Origin: Nitrospira sp. | GTDB lineage: Bacteria > Nitrospirota > Nitrospiria > Nitrospirales > Nitrospiraceae | NCBI GenBank assembly: GCA_018242685.1 | Contig: JAFEBM010000052.1 | Span: forward strand, 1-32,603 | Length of the DNA stretch: 32,603 nucleotides | Direction of reading: 5' to 3' | Shown here: positions 16,275 through 25,353 of the stretch, in pieces | Numbering within the stretch: position 1 is the first letter of the stretch | Layout: every line of letters begins with the position of its first letter | Position numbers and translations under genes: made by a program | Notes under the pieces: generated by a model | Told to the model about the DNA's origin: nothing | The model's input: only the letters and a program-made list of their open reading frames with translations | Database searches by the model: none

Positions 16275-16294
16275 CATTGTATTAATTTACAATG
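16275..16294. promoter_or_regulatory. AT-rich 20-bp dyad upstream of cutA
   Basis: CATTGTA-TTAATT-TACAATG is a perfect 7+7 inverted repeat in an AT-rich stretch between the M20 peptidase gene and cutA (both minus strand). It could be an operator for cutA or part of a terminator for the M20 gene. The low GC of the stem and the lack of a T run fit an operator better. Confidence 0.35.
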
Positions 16295-16442
16295 ACTTAT
16301 GAAAATAATCTGCTTGAAGATGTGGCTCTAGAACGAATGACTGCATGGTAAACGTGGCGGTCAAACAATTTTTGGGACACCACGTTCAAAACTGATCTTT
16401 CCGTCATTCCATAGGTTGTCAAAAAAATGGCCAATACCGATC

Positions 16443-17810
16443 CTATGTCTTCTCCATATTGGCTAACTCCCAGAAGTAATGAGCGAATGTCTTCATTCCC
16501 CCTGAGGCTTGGCCCCAGTCGTAATACTCATTGGGTGCATGATATCCATGCTCGGGCAGGCTCAAACCTATGAAAAGGATTGGTACCTTCCAGGTCTTCT
16601 GCATGGTAACCACCGCCCCAATTGATCCACCTTCTCGCACAAAGGCAGGGGCCTTACCAAACCCCGCCTTTACGGCGCGCTTCACACAATCCACGTATGA
16701 TCCAGCAAAGCTACCCTTGAATGGATAGAGTATTCCCTCTCTCTCCACCTTCACATCCGGATTCACCTTCGCCACATGCTTCTTCAACAGAGCAAACAGC
16801 CTCTCCGGTACCTGGTTTGCGACAAGGCGCATACTGACTTTGAGCTCCGCATGACCTGGCACAACCGTTTTGACACCCTGTCCGTGGTATCCTCCGCTGA
16901 GCCCATGAATTTCGAAGGTGGGAGACGCCCAGATCCGTCGCATGACTTCTGCAGGGTCTTGGACTCGAAGTGATCGAAACCCGTAGGCTTCCTTGAAATG
17001 CCTTACTTCAAAGCCGGATTTAAGGAAATTCTTGATTTCATTGGTAGTCGGCTCGACCACTTCATCATAGAAGCCAGGGATTTTCACCTTGCCGGTCCTG
17101 GCATCAACACAAGTGCTCGCCACCTCCATCAACTCGGCCAGCGGGTTACGAGCTGCCCCTCCAGTCACACCCGAATGTGCGTCTTTCTCCCCCGTATGCA
17201 GGATTAGACGTGCGCCGAGCAGGCCGCGCAAGCCGTATGGCACAGCAGGCCGCCCCTTGGCGATCCAGATCGTATCCGACACAACCACGGAATCCGGTCG
17301 TGGAATCGCGTTTTGGTTTTTAAGCCCAACGCCAAAATGCGGACTCCCGATCTCTTCCTCCAGTTCCCACAAGAATCGGATGTTGATCGGCCAACCTTGT
17401 TCGATAGCATATCGAGCGCCAAACATCGCGGTGAGAGCCGGGCCCTTATCATCAGTCGCTCCTCGCCCCCGATAGATTCCGTTTTCATTCTTAAAGTCAA
17501 ACGGCGACTGCCTCCATTCCGGCTCCTGAGCCGGCTGGACGTCCAGATGATTGTAAATCGTGACGGTCGGACACTCAGGCTCTGTTATCCATCCAGCGGA
17601 GACAATGGGGTACCCACCCGTCTCTACCACTTGAACCTCGGCATTCATCTCGGTCAAGCACTGTCTCGCAAGGTCAGCCATGCGTCGCATATCACCCGAA
17701 CGGGATGAATCCATACTGATAGAGGGTACCTCCACCATCTGCCCCAAGAGATCCTCAAACCTTGGGCGTGACTCCTTTACAAAGCTCCTCAGTCGCCGCT
17801 CATTCACCAT
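16443..17810 (-). CDS. M20-family metallopeptidase (dipeptidase-like)
   Basis: This is a cytoplasmic zinc peptidase of the M20 family, 455 residues. Metal-site motifs, numbered from the chosen start, are His88-x-Asp90 (IYNHLDVQP), Asp120 in RGATDDKGP, the EEEIGS cluster at 151-156 with the catalytic and metal Glu, VVVSDT with a metal Asp, and the C-terminal HGYHAPNE His. The lid domain carries the HSGVTGGAARNP segment. ATG 17810 (MVNERRLRSF) is supported by AAGGAGG eight bases upstream; the in-frame extension upstream lacks a ribosome site. The actual substrate cannot be read from the sequence; dipeptides or related amide bonds are likely. Confidence 0.9.
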   Translation of the reverse strand: MVNERRLRSFVKESRPRFEDLLGQMVEVPSISMDSSRSGDMRRMADLARQCLTEMNAEVQVVETGGYPIVSAGWITEPECPTVTIYNHLDVQPAQEPEWRQSPFDFKNENGIYRGRGATDDKGPALTAMFGARYAIEQGWPINIRFLWELEEEIGSPHFGVGLKNQNAIPRPDSVVVSDTIWIAKGRPAVPYGLRGLLGARLILHTGEKDAHSGVTGGAARNPLAELMEVASTCVDARTGKVKIPGFYDEVVEPTTNEIKNFLKSGFEVRHFKEAYGFRSLRVQDPAEVMRRIWASPTFEIHGLSGGYHGQGVKTVVPGHAELKVSMRLVANQVPERLFALLKKHVAKVNPDVKVEREGILYPFKGSFAGSYVDCVKRAVKAGFGKAPAFVREGGSIGAVVTMQKTWKVPILFIGLSLPEHGYHAPNEYYDWGQASGGMKTFAHYFWELANMEKT

Positions 17811-17921
17811 ACGAATGATCCTCCTTGACCAAAGACGGGGGATTATAGCGATCGCGCCTGGCAAGAGAAAGCAGCTTCGGGTTTCAAACGCAGAACAATG
17901 ATAAGATGCCTTTCATCCACC

Positions 17922-18389
17922 ATGACCACTTCGACGCGAATCGTCGCTCCTCTCTTCGTCGTTCTGCTCACACTTATCGAAACAAACACGCCGATACTGG
18001 TGTGGGCGGAGGAATCGACCAGTATCCAGCAGATACTGGAAGAGCCACGGGTCTACCATCTGCGGCATGTCACCTTGCAGGGCACAGTGCGTGATGTGCA
18101 ACCCTTGGCGCCCTACACAGTACCAAACGGAGACCATTGTTATGGGGCCTACTTGTTTCGTCTCGAAGAGGACACTGCTACTATCCCGATGGCAGTATTG
18201 GGGATTTGTGGCAGACCAATTATCCGCGATCCGGCAGTCGAGGATGGAGATCGCGTCGAAATCAGCGCCACGATTCAGGCGCCGAGTCATGGAGGGTACT
18301 ACCTTAGTTTCAAAGGATTGAAAGTGGTGACCGAGCAGGAAGGAGTCGTGCAGGCGGTGGCAGATCGCATTCTCCCGATCGTGGAGTAG
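17922..18389 (+). CDS. Secreted small protein of unknown function, possibly OB-fold
   Basis: I do not recognise this family with confidence. An N-terminal hydrophobic stretch (IVAPLFVVLLTLIE) with VWAEE after it looks like a signal peptide. The mature part (HLRHVTLQGTVRDVQPLAPY, then DGDRVEISATIQAP) resembles the OB-fold proteins often annotated as nucleic-acid-binding-like periplasmic proteins. Two cysteines (GDHCYG, LGICGR) might pair. The start is uncertain between 17898 and 17922. It is divergent from the M20 gene, so the 111 bases between them should hold promoters in both directions. Confidence 0.6.
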   Translation: MTTSTRIVAPLFVVLLTLIETNTPILVWAEESTSIQQILEEPRVYHLRHVTLQGTVRDVQPLAPYTVPNGDHCYGAYLFRLEEDTATIPMAVLGICGRPIIRDPAVEDGDRVEISATIQAPSHGGYYLSFKGLKVVTEQEGVVQAVADRILPIVE

Positions 18390-18509
18390 GTCCCTCTCTC
18401 CAATACATCCACAGGCACGTGATGGAGTTGACGTGTAACTGGATCATGCGACGGGAATCGTGTCAAATTCATCGTCATTCGGTTTAGAGATGGAAGCGAA
18501 ATCTTCTGT

Positions 18510-19250
18510 ATGGAGACTAGAGGGCTACGCCTCACGGTCGGCCTCGCGCTGATTGCGACAGTATCGGCCGGCTGTACGAGCAGCCAAGGGTTCAATCGGG
18601 CTGCGATGATTGAGGCTCTACACGCAGATTCTTCTACAGAGCAAGACGGCCAATCTATTGCAAACCAAGGCTCTCGCTTTCCCCCGCCGTTTCGCCTTGG
18701 TGTCTTTTTCGTGGATCACAACATCCCGCCAGGACAGTCCATCAGGAAAGTAGAATGGCTAAGTCAGGATCGTAGCCAACTTCTCCATGACCTTGCGCCA
18801 TTGCAGGATGAGCAGATACTCACGGATACGTTTGTGCTGATGGATACCACTCTGCGAGGAGAGGACATTCGCGAAATCCGCCGGGCAGGTGCGCGGTATG
18901 GAGCCGACCTGGTCTTGATCATTGACGGAGCAGCCGCCATTGATCGGTACAACAACCGCTATGCGTGGCTGTATCCGACCTTGATCGGTGCCTATCTGGC
19001 ACCCGGCACCGAAAGCAACGCTCTTGTTATGACCACCGGCGCCTTGTGGTCTGTGCGTTCCGAGCGGCCTATATCCATCCAGACCGTCGAAGGAACATCC
19101 AAGTTGGTCGGTTCGGCAGTCATGGTCGAGGATAACGCCGCACTGCAAGAGGCAAGGAAGCGCGCCATCGAAGCTATCAGCAAGCGCATCATTGATCAGC
19201 TGCGGCTCTTGGCAGTAGCGCGACCGCGCGCGAAACCAAACTCACAGTGA
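18510..19250 (+). CDS. Probable lipoprotein of unknown function
   Basis: The N-terminus (basic, hydrophobic LTVGLALIATVSAGC) points to lipidation at Cys22, although the residue at -3 is Ser rather than Leu. The mature protein contains GADLVLIIDGAAAID, then YPTLIGAYLAPGTESNALVMTTGALWSVRSE, a layout that reminds me weakly of 'rhombotarget' type lipoproteins. I see no rhombosortase gene nearby and do not claim that assignment. Length is 246. The 3' end overlaps the convergent barrel gene by nine bases. Confidence 0.7.
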   Translation: METRGLRLTVGLALIATVSAGCTSSQGFNRAAMIEALHADSSTEQDGQSIANQGSRFPPPFRLGVFFVDHNIPPGQSIRKVEWLSQDRSQLLHDLAPLQDEQILTDTFVLMDTTLRGEDIREIRRAGARYGADLVLIIDGAAAIDRYNNRYAWLYPTLIGAYLAPGTESNALVMTTGALWSVRSERPISIQTVEGTSKLVGSAVMVEDNAALQEARKRAIEAISKRIIDQLRLLAVARPRAKPNSQ

Positions 19251-20516
19251 GTCGAAGCTCAAAAGGACTCCCAACAACAACAGTTGCTGTCCCGGCGTGA
19301 GACCGATCACACCGGGGCGGATCTCCCGATTCGTGAAGAACCCGCCTTCTGGCCCAGTTGATTCGTCGTACCGGTGTTCCACCCGTATGATCGTGTTCGT
19401 CCATTTGTACTTAAACTTGTACTCGACCGTGGACGTGATGGCTTTCACGAATTGCTCGGCTCCTGTCCACCGGCCATTCCGATCCCAGTAGAACTCAGGT
19501 CGCAATGCCACAGCCCAAGGACCGGCGATATGCCATCTCACGACCATGTTGCCTCCCATGACAAAGGTCCGTGGGTTGCCGGGCTGGTCGGCGATGCTTT
19601 CGGTTCCGATATCAAAGGCCGCTGCCACTGTCACATCGTCGCCTTTCCATTCCAGGATCTGATTCCCGTACAGACGCCAGAACTCCAAGGAGGTCTGTGC
19701 CTGATCCGGTCCTGCATAGAGAGTTTGTGTCAACGTGAACCGTGGCGTAGCCTTCCAAATCCATCTACCCCCATAGCTTGGGAGATTGTTCGGATGCGCC
19801 AGATGATAATAACTATTCACAATAAAGGCGGTGACTGTGAGATTGTCGCTCACAGGATACTGCGCATTCACCCCAAACATCATGTAGGGCGTATTGTCGG
19901 CAATCCACGATCTTGTATAGTTGGCGTTGTCTTTTGCATAGAGCGATTCGTACCCCATCAAGCTGTTGAATAGACCTGCTGTGACCGTCAGTCCTTTTCC
20001 GATCGGAGCCAGATGTGACACGTTCGCGCGATGAACGTGCCTCAGCACATCCCATCCATCGACTCGAGGTTCACCCACCAAAAATGCGAACTCTTCCGTA
20101 TCCCGGCCGCCTTGGAAACCAAGCTCCATGCCCCAGCGTGAGGAAACGCTCGCATCCTTTCGCACATACGCCAGCCCCATGTTGGGTGAAAGCTCGTTGT
20201 TGACGAATGTGGTGGTACGACTGCGCCAAAGATGGTTGTCGGGAAAATTGAAATTGCCGATGTAACCGACATCCACATACGCCCCATAGTGCCAGTCGGT
20301 TGTAGCAGCTTCTGTGGAACGGTTTGCACCAGGTATGGGCGCCCTGGTTTCTTTCAATGCCTGATTCGAGTCTTGAGCTTGAGCCACACAGACAGGCACC
20401 GTCGTGAATAGTCCCCACGCGATTAACAGCCGGCTGATATGTTTACGCCATCCGTGTTCATGATTGCCCCCCTTCGCGTTGCCCATAAATGAATATGCCG
20501 CGTCTGCTTGCCTCAT
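19242..20516 (-). CDS. Outer-membrane beta-barrel protein (porin-like, BBP2 type)
   Basis: This 424-residue secreted barrel protein has a signal peptide (LLIAWGLFTTVPVCVAQAQ). It then opens with HYGAYVDVGYIGNFNFPDN, the usual first strand of this barrel family, and shows alternating aromatic/polar strands throughout (WGMELGFQGGRDTEE, GLTVTAGLFNSLMGYES, IIRVEHRYDES). The C-terminal strand ends LLGVLLSFDSL. ATG 20516 has AAGGG six bases upstream; an internal ATG at residue 11 lacks a ribosome site. It is probably an outer-membrane channel; the substrate is unknown. A C-terminal fragment of a related barrel lies at 30352-30525, on the other side of the kdp operon. Confidence 0.82.
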   Translation of the reverse strand: MRQADAAYSFMGNAKGGNHEHGWRKHISRLLIAWGLFTTVPVCVAQAQDSNQALKETRAPIPGANRSTEAATTDWHYGAYVDVGYIGNFNFPDNHLWRSRTTTFVNNELSPNMGLAYVRKDASVSSRWGMELGFQGGRDTEEFAFLVGEPRVDGWDVLRHVHRANVSHLAPIGKGLTVTAGLFNSLMGYESLYAKDNANYTRSWIADNTPYMMFGVNAQYPVSDNLTVTAFIVNSYYHLAHPNNLPSYGGRWIWKATPRFTLTQTLYAGPDQAQTSLEFWRLYGNQILEWKGDDVTVAAAFDIGTESIADQPGNPRTFVMGGNMVVRWHIAGPWAVALRPEFYWDRNGRWTGAEQFVKAITSTVEYKFKYKWTNTIIRVEHRYDESTGPEGGFFTNREIRPGVIGLTPGQQLLLLGVLLSFDSL

Positions 20517-20640
20517 AAGGACCCTTACGAAATGTGGGGGCCGACTCCCAAGCCCAGCTCACAAACTATACGTCGTCAGGTATCAAAACGGGATAAAAAC
20601 CGGCCAGGCGAGTATCAAGAACGCATGAAGAACAGTGCAG

Positions 20641-20688
20641 TCATTCTTTTCGAAGCCGATATCCGGCTCCCAGCTCCGTCAGCGACAT
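20641..20688 (-). pseudogene. Remnant of a kdpE-like 3' end
   Basis: These 48 bases encode MSLTELGAGYRLRKE and a stop on the minus strand, nearly the same as the KdpE ending (MTELGVGYRLRTE). At DNA level 20641-20681 matches 21801-21841, the real kdpE 3' end, at 37 of 41 positions, and the repeat begins exactly at the stop codon. Upstream it has a stop after three more codons, so it is only a scar. Confidence 0.65.
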
Positions 20689-20808
20689 GATGGCCTACGA
20701 TAAACCGACTCACGATTTCACCTCGATCGAATCACAACGGAGAAATTCTGTGAGTGAATCGAATTATGGAGAGGAAGCTGCGTGGCATCTTTTCGAGAGG
20801 TCGCACCA

Positions 20809-21648
20809 TTATCGGAAGACGTCGAATAACATACGGAGCCCCATCTGAATCGTATAGTCCCAACCAGGAGCAAACTCTGCTCCTGTCGTGGCTTGTGTTT
20901 CCAGCGAGCCGTTCCGTAGGCCGTGAAAGACCAGATCGATCTGGGTTATGGGACTCTTGTACCAGCGGAAGCCGGTTTGAAACGCGGGAAACTTTTCTTC
21001 GTAAGCAAAGGGATCACCGTTAAAAATTTCTCCCAAGAACCGTAACTCGCGTGTCACCGGTGTGACCACCTCAAACCCAGCAGCCCAATACAGTTTATTC
21101 TGGAACGTTGTCGGACCTGCATCATAGCGAAATTTCATGCCGAGGTTGAAATGAAGGGCCAGATTATTGTCATAGGGGTCGGTTTCGGGATCCGGTGTAA
21201 ACAAAAACCAGCTGAGGTGAGCCATAGCGTAGCCATCCCAATGCTGACGATTGCCGCTGAGGGGAAACAACGTGGCGGCGGCAACGGAGACCGAGGGAAT
21301 CGCGCCGAGGGAACTATGCAAGACATACTTCGGCTGAATAAGCATATCGAGCGGACGGGCTTGATGGTCCTGATAGGTGAAACCGAATCCGCCAGCGGTC
21401 AATTCGAATCGGTCGGTGATGGACATGCTCTCCAATGTACGCACCTCAAAGGCCGGCTTATCTCCGCTCACCATCGTCACGCCGCCGTACGTTTCAGTCC
21501 CAACTTGCCCCTTATAGACAATTCGAGCATCATCCGTGACGAAGGGGCGAACGGCGAGCGCTGCGTTTGGACAGAAGGAACCAACGATGAGCCCAAGAAA
21601 GAGGAGCGCGTAGCGTACGAAATGAACTCTCGGCGGACATGTCTGCAT
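20809..21648 (-). CDS. Outer-membrane protein, MetA-pathway/phenol-degradation barrel type
   Basis: This is a secreted barrel protein of about 279 residues with a signal peptide (VRYALLFLGLIVGSFCPNAALA). The mature N-terminus RPFVTDDARIVYKGQVGTETYGG is characteristic of the 'transporter/MetA-pathway of phenol degradation' outer-membrane family (PF13557-like by motif). Alternating strand patterns run to a C-terminal MGLRMLFDVFR. The start is the ATG at 21648, just after an in-frame GTG. It sits between the kdpE 3' end and its duplicated 41-bp copy at 20641. Its substrate is unknown. Confidence 0.78.
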   Translation of the reverse strand: MQTCPPRVHFVRYALLFLGLIVGSFCPNAALAVRPFVTDDARIVYKGQVGTETYGGVTMVSGDKPAFEVRTLESMSITDRFELTAGGFGFTYQDHQARPLDMLIQPKYVLHSSLGAIPSVSVAAATLFPLSGNRQHWDGYAMAHLSWFLFTPDPETDPYDNNLALHFNLGMKFRYDAGPTTFQNKLYWAAGFEVVTPVTRELRFLGEIFNGDPFAYEEKFPAFQTGFRWYKSPITQIDLVFHGLRNGSLETQATTGAEFAPGWDYTIQMGLRMLFDVFR

Positions 21649-21800
21649 CACGGGTCTCTCAAGCCCCTCATTCTATGGGAGGCCCTATGACGCTCCCCGG
21701 CGTGAGACTAAGTTCAATAGCTTACTTTGTACAACGAAAGCATAAAAAATGTGTTGGAGCGATGAGATAGCTGCCGGTATTTAGCGGAAATTTGCGTAGG

Positions 21801-22493
21801 TCATTCCGTTCGAAGTCGATATCCGACTCCCAGCTCCGTCATAAGATAACGCGGGTGGGCCGGATTGGGTTCCAGTTTATTTCTCAATTGGCGCATATAG
21901 ACCCGTAGATAGTGCCCTTCATCCACATGAAGCGGCCCCCAGACTTCTTTCAACAGCTGACGGTGGGTCAACACTTTGCCGGCATAGCGGATCAACGTGG
22001 TGAGCAGCTTGTATTCGATCGGTGTGAGATGAACTTCCTTCCTTGAGACAAACACCTGCCGCCGCCCGAGATCTACCTTCAGATCGCCGAGCACAAACAC
22101 CGATTCCCCGCCGTCACCGGTTCGGGCTGCATGACGCAGCGCGGTTCGCACCCGTGCGAGCAGTTCGTTCACTCCGAACGGCTTGGTGATATAGTCGTCG
22201 GCGCCGAGATCGAGTGCCGCCACCTTCGTCTGTTCCTGATCACGCGCAGACAGCACGATGATGGGTGTTGTAGTCCACTGCCGCACCTGGCGGATGACCT
22301 CGCCTCCGTCGAGATCAGGCAGACCAAGGTCCAGGAGAATGAGATCGGGATTCCTCGCTTTCGCCTCTGTAAGCCCATCCTGTCCCGTCGCGGCTTCATA
22401 GAGACGAAAGCCATGCGCGGGAAGTGTCGTCCTCAGGAACCGACGGATCTCAGGTTCATCTTCGATAAGGAGTATCGTGGCGTCCTGTGACAT
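21801..22493 (-). CDS. kdpE: Response regulator KdpE
   Basis: This OmpR-family transcription factor activates kdp when K+ is scarce. Its receiver domain has Glu11-Asp12, the phospho-acceptor Asp55 (LILLDLGLPD), Ser82 and Lys104 (TKPF). The winged-helix C-terminal domain (LTPIEYKLLTTLIRYAGKVLTHRQLLKEVWGP, ending TELGVGYRLRTE) is complete. Length is 230. It begins 27 bases after the kdpD stop, so it belongs to the same transcript. The target sites would be upstream of the kdp structural genes. Confidence 0.95.
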   Translation of the reverse strand: MSQDATILLIEDEPEIRRFLRTTLPAHGFRLYEAATGQDGLTEAKARNPDLILLDLGLPDLDGGEVIRQVRQWTTTPIIVLSARDQEQTKVAALDLGADDYITKPFGVNELLARVRTALRHAARTGDGGESVFVLGDLKVDLGRRQVFVSRKEVHLTPIEYKLLTTLIRYAGKVLTHRQLLKEVWGPLHVDEGHYLRVYMRQLRNKLEPNPAHPRYLMTELGVGYRLRTE

Positions 22494-22520
22494 AGGGCCT
22501 GCCGGCTCGCTTGGTCAGAA

Positions 22521-25229
22521 TTACGTTTCCCCAGCTTCTGACTGCTCGGTTTCTACAGGCGGCTGCTGATCAGGCAACGGGACCGAGAAGCGAAAGAGCG
22601 CTCCGCCTCCGGAGCGATTCTCAGCCCAGATACGTCCGCCATGCGCTCCTACAATACCGCGACAAATCGTCAGCCCCAACCCCGCTCCTCCTTCTCGTGC
22701 TCGTGCAAGCTTGCCGCGATAGAATTTGTCAAAGATGCGCGATTCCTCGCCGGAAGTGATGCCCGGCCCTCGATCTGCGACTTCGATAATGACTTCGCGA
22801 TCGTTGGCCGATGCGGACAGATCAATCGCGCTTCCCGCAGGCGTATACTTCACGGCATTCTCGATAAGATTGATGACGACCTGTTCCAGGAGCACCCCAT
22901 CGACAAGCACCAGCGGAAGGTCCGCAGGAAACGACGTATGGACGGCATGATCGTGGAATCGCCCATCAAGTCCGGCTAAGGCCGCTCCCGCCACCTCATC
23001 CACCGAATACCATTCCTTCCTGAGCTGTACAGCCCCTGCTTCAATGCGCATGATATCGAGCAGGTTCTTCAGCAAACGGTCAAGACGATCAGCCTCTCGA
23101 TAGATCGAATGAGCGAGATCCCGTCGAGCCTCGGCATTGAGTTCCCCTTGCGTTTCGGCCAGGCTGCTGGCGGCGCCGGTAATGGTGGCCAGCGGGGTCC
23201 TCAGATCGTGAGACACGGAACTGAGAATGGCGTTCCGCATGCGCTCCGTCTCCTCGCGCACGTGAGCCTGCTGAGTTTCTTCAGACAAACGGGCCCGCTC
23301 AATCGCCAATGCGGTTTGGTTCACGAGCGATTCGAGTAGATGCAACTGGTCGGGATCCAAGAGCTTGCGGGACTCGCTTGGTCGAACGGCGACGACACCG
23401 ATCGGTCCGGTTGAGCTGACCAGGGGCAGATACAGCGCATTGACTCCCGGGAGCGTATCGGTTCCAAGTCCGGCCCGTTCGTTGTGGTCGAATGCCCATT
23501 GAGCCACACCCGACTCTTTTGGATCCAGCTCAAAAAACAGGAGTTCCCCGCGTTGCAGTTGCACCCGTTTTTCTGCATCCGCCAGGAAGACGGCAACCTG
23601 AGCGTCAAACGCGTCGCGTAGATGCTTGGCCGCGAGTTGCGTCAGCATGCCGGTTCCACGATGGGTCGCGAGATCGCGGCTCATGGCATAGAGCACTCCG
23701 GTGCGTTTTTCTCGGTAGCGAGCCAGTTCGGCTTGCTGATGCAAACGCACCGTGAGATTACTGACGAGTAGCGCGACTACCAACATCACGCTGAACGTCA
23801 ACAGGTATTGAAAATCGGAGACGGCGAAGGAGAAGTAGGGTGGGACAAAAAAAAAGTCGAAGCACGCGACACTCAAGATTGAAGCCGACACAGACGGTCC
23901 TCGCCCCCAACGAAACGCGATGGCGATCACGGCAATGAGATACACCATGATCAAATTCGCTGTCGCGAAGTAGGGAAACATCAGCCGATCGATCACCGTC
24001 GCAATCAACACCCCTGCCAAGGCATAGGCATATCCGGAAGCATCGCCGGCGCTTCGGATGGTTCGGCGCGCAAGTGGTTGCCCCTCGCCGGCTGCTCCCG
24101 TAATGACGTAGATATCGATCTCTCCACTTTGATGGACGAGTTCCGAGACGACCGACCCGAACAGCCACTCTTTCCAGGCAGATCTGAGCGGCTTTCCGAC
24201 AATAATCTTTGTGGCATTACGGCTCCGGGCATAGTTTAAAACCTCTTGGGCGACGTTTTCGCCGGTGAGTGTGACCGTTTCGGCTCCAAGCTGCTCCGCC
24301 AGCCGCAGGGTTTGTATCAGGCGATCTCGTTCCGTTTGTGGTAAGCGAAGATGCCGAGGAATCTGCACATAGACGGCGATCCATTTGGCATGAAGGTCGG
24401 CAGCCATCTGGCGGGCGGCTCTGATCAGGCGCGGACCGCGTGACTTCATGTTGACGCAGACCATGATGGTTTCCGCCACAGGCCAGGTTCGCACGACCGC
24501 GTGGTCGCGCCGGTAGATCTCCATCTGCTGATCGACCCGCTCGGCCGTGCGGCGGAGAGCAAGTTCGCGAAGCGCGATCAGATTGCCTTTGGCGAAGAAA
24601 TTGTGAATCGCATGCTGAACCTGTTCCGGGACATACACTTTCCCGTCTTTGAGCCGCTGAAGCAGGTCGTCAGCCGGAAGGTCGATCAGTTCGATATCAT
24701 CTGCCCGTTCAAGCACGGAATCCGGCACGGTCTCATGTACCCGCACGCCGGTAATCTTGGTAACCACATCGTTCAGGCTTTCGAGATGCTGCACGTTCAC
24801 CGTGGTATAGACCGTGATGCCGGCCTTGAGTAATTCCTGAACATCCTGCCATCGTTTGACATGGCGCATGCCGGGTGCGTTGCTGTGTGCGAGTTCGTCG
24901 ATGAGAATGACGGCTGGACGTCGCGCGAGCGCCGCGTCAAGGTCGAATTCCTGCAACACGGTGCCGCGATACTCGACCGCGCGGCGCGGAACCACTTCCA
25001 GTCCGTTTACTAGAGCCTGGGTTTCCACGCGACCATGTGTCTCCACGACACCGATGACGACATCGACGCCGTCACGTCGCTGTTCATGTGCCGCTTGGAG
25101 CATGGCATAGGTTTTCCCCACGCCGGGGTTGGCGCCGAAGAAAACTTTGAGCTTGCCTTCCGATCGGCGAGCTTCTTCGGCCTGAACGCGCGTGAGCAGC
25201 ACGTCGGGATCTGGTCGCTTCTGGTTCAT
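22521..25229 (-). CDS. kdpD: Sensor histidine kinase KdpD
   Basis: This membrane kinase of 902 residues senses K+ limitation and phosphorylates KdpE. Domains in order: the N-terminal KdpD domain with Walker A GANPGVGKT (32-40) and Walker B VILIDELAH (107-115), a universal-stress-like domain (about 255-378), a cluster of four transmembrane segments (about 400-490), a GAF-type region (520-645), the dimerisation/phosphorylation helix with His674 (SSVSHDLRTPL), and a HATPase domain with NLIENAVKYTP (about 787-797), DRGPGI and GGAGLGLT. ATG 25229 follows GAGGAT; the ORF extends to a TTG at 25247 with no ribosome site. Confidence 0.95.
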   Translation of the reverse strand: MNQKRPDPDVLLTRVQAEEARRSEGKLKVFFGANPGVGKTYAMLQAAHEQRRDGVDVVIGVVETHGRVETQALVNGLEVVPRRAVEYRGTVLQEFDLDAALARRPAVILIDELAHSNAPGMRHVKRWQDVQELLKAGITVYTTVNVQHLESLNDVVTKITGVRVHETVPDSVLERADDIELIDLPADDLLQRLKDGKVYVPEQVQHAIHNFFAKGNLIALRELALRRTAERVDQQMEIYRRDHAVVRTWPVAETIMVCVNMKSRGPRLIRAARQMAADLHAKWIAVYVQIPRHLRLPQTERDRLIQTLRLAEQLGAETVTLTGENVAQEVLNYARSRNATKIIVGKPLRSAWKEWLFGSVVSELVHQSGEIDIYVITGAAGEGQPLARRTIRSAGDASGYAYALAGVLIATVIDRLMFPYFATANLIMVYLIAVIAIAFRWGRGPSVSASILSVACFDFFFVPPYFSFAVSDFQYLLTFSVMLVVALLVSNLTVRLHQQAELARYREKRTGVLYAMSRDLATHRGTGMLTQLAAKHLRDAFDAQVAVFLADAEKRVQLQRGELLFFELDPKESGVAQWAFDHNERAGLGTDTLPGVNALYLPLVSSTGPIGVVAVRPSESRKLLDPDQLHLLESLVNQTALAIERARLSEETQQAHVREETERMRNAILSSVSHDLRTPLATITGAASSLAETQGELNAEARRDLAHSIYREADRLDRLLKNLLDIMRIEAGAVQLRKEWYSVDEVAGAALAGLDGRFHDHAVHTSFPADLPLVLVDGVLLEQVVINLIENAVKYTPAGSAIDLSASANDREVIIEVADRGPGITSGEESRIFDKFYRGKLARAREGGAGLGLTICRGIVGAHGGRIWAENRSGGGALFRFSVPLPDQQPPVETEQSEAGET

Positions 25230-25353
25230 ACGTTGACAGATCCTCAACCGGTCTCGGATGCGGAACGGACCATGAAACCGGAATTCTAGGGCAGCGGGAA
25301 AAGAGGGTCAACGCGACTGTCGGAGCACTGCCCGCCTGCGACGCCGGCCTTGG

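Noticed and set aside
20754..21023. Plus-strand frame opposite the 3' end of the MetA-type barrel gene
   Set aside because: No domain or ribosome site; the minus-strand gene has a signal peptide and family motifs.
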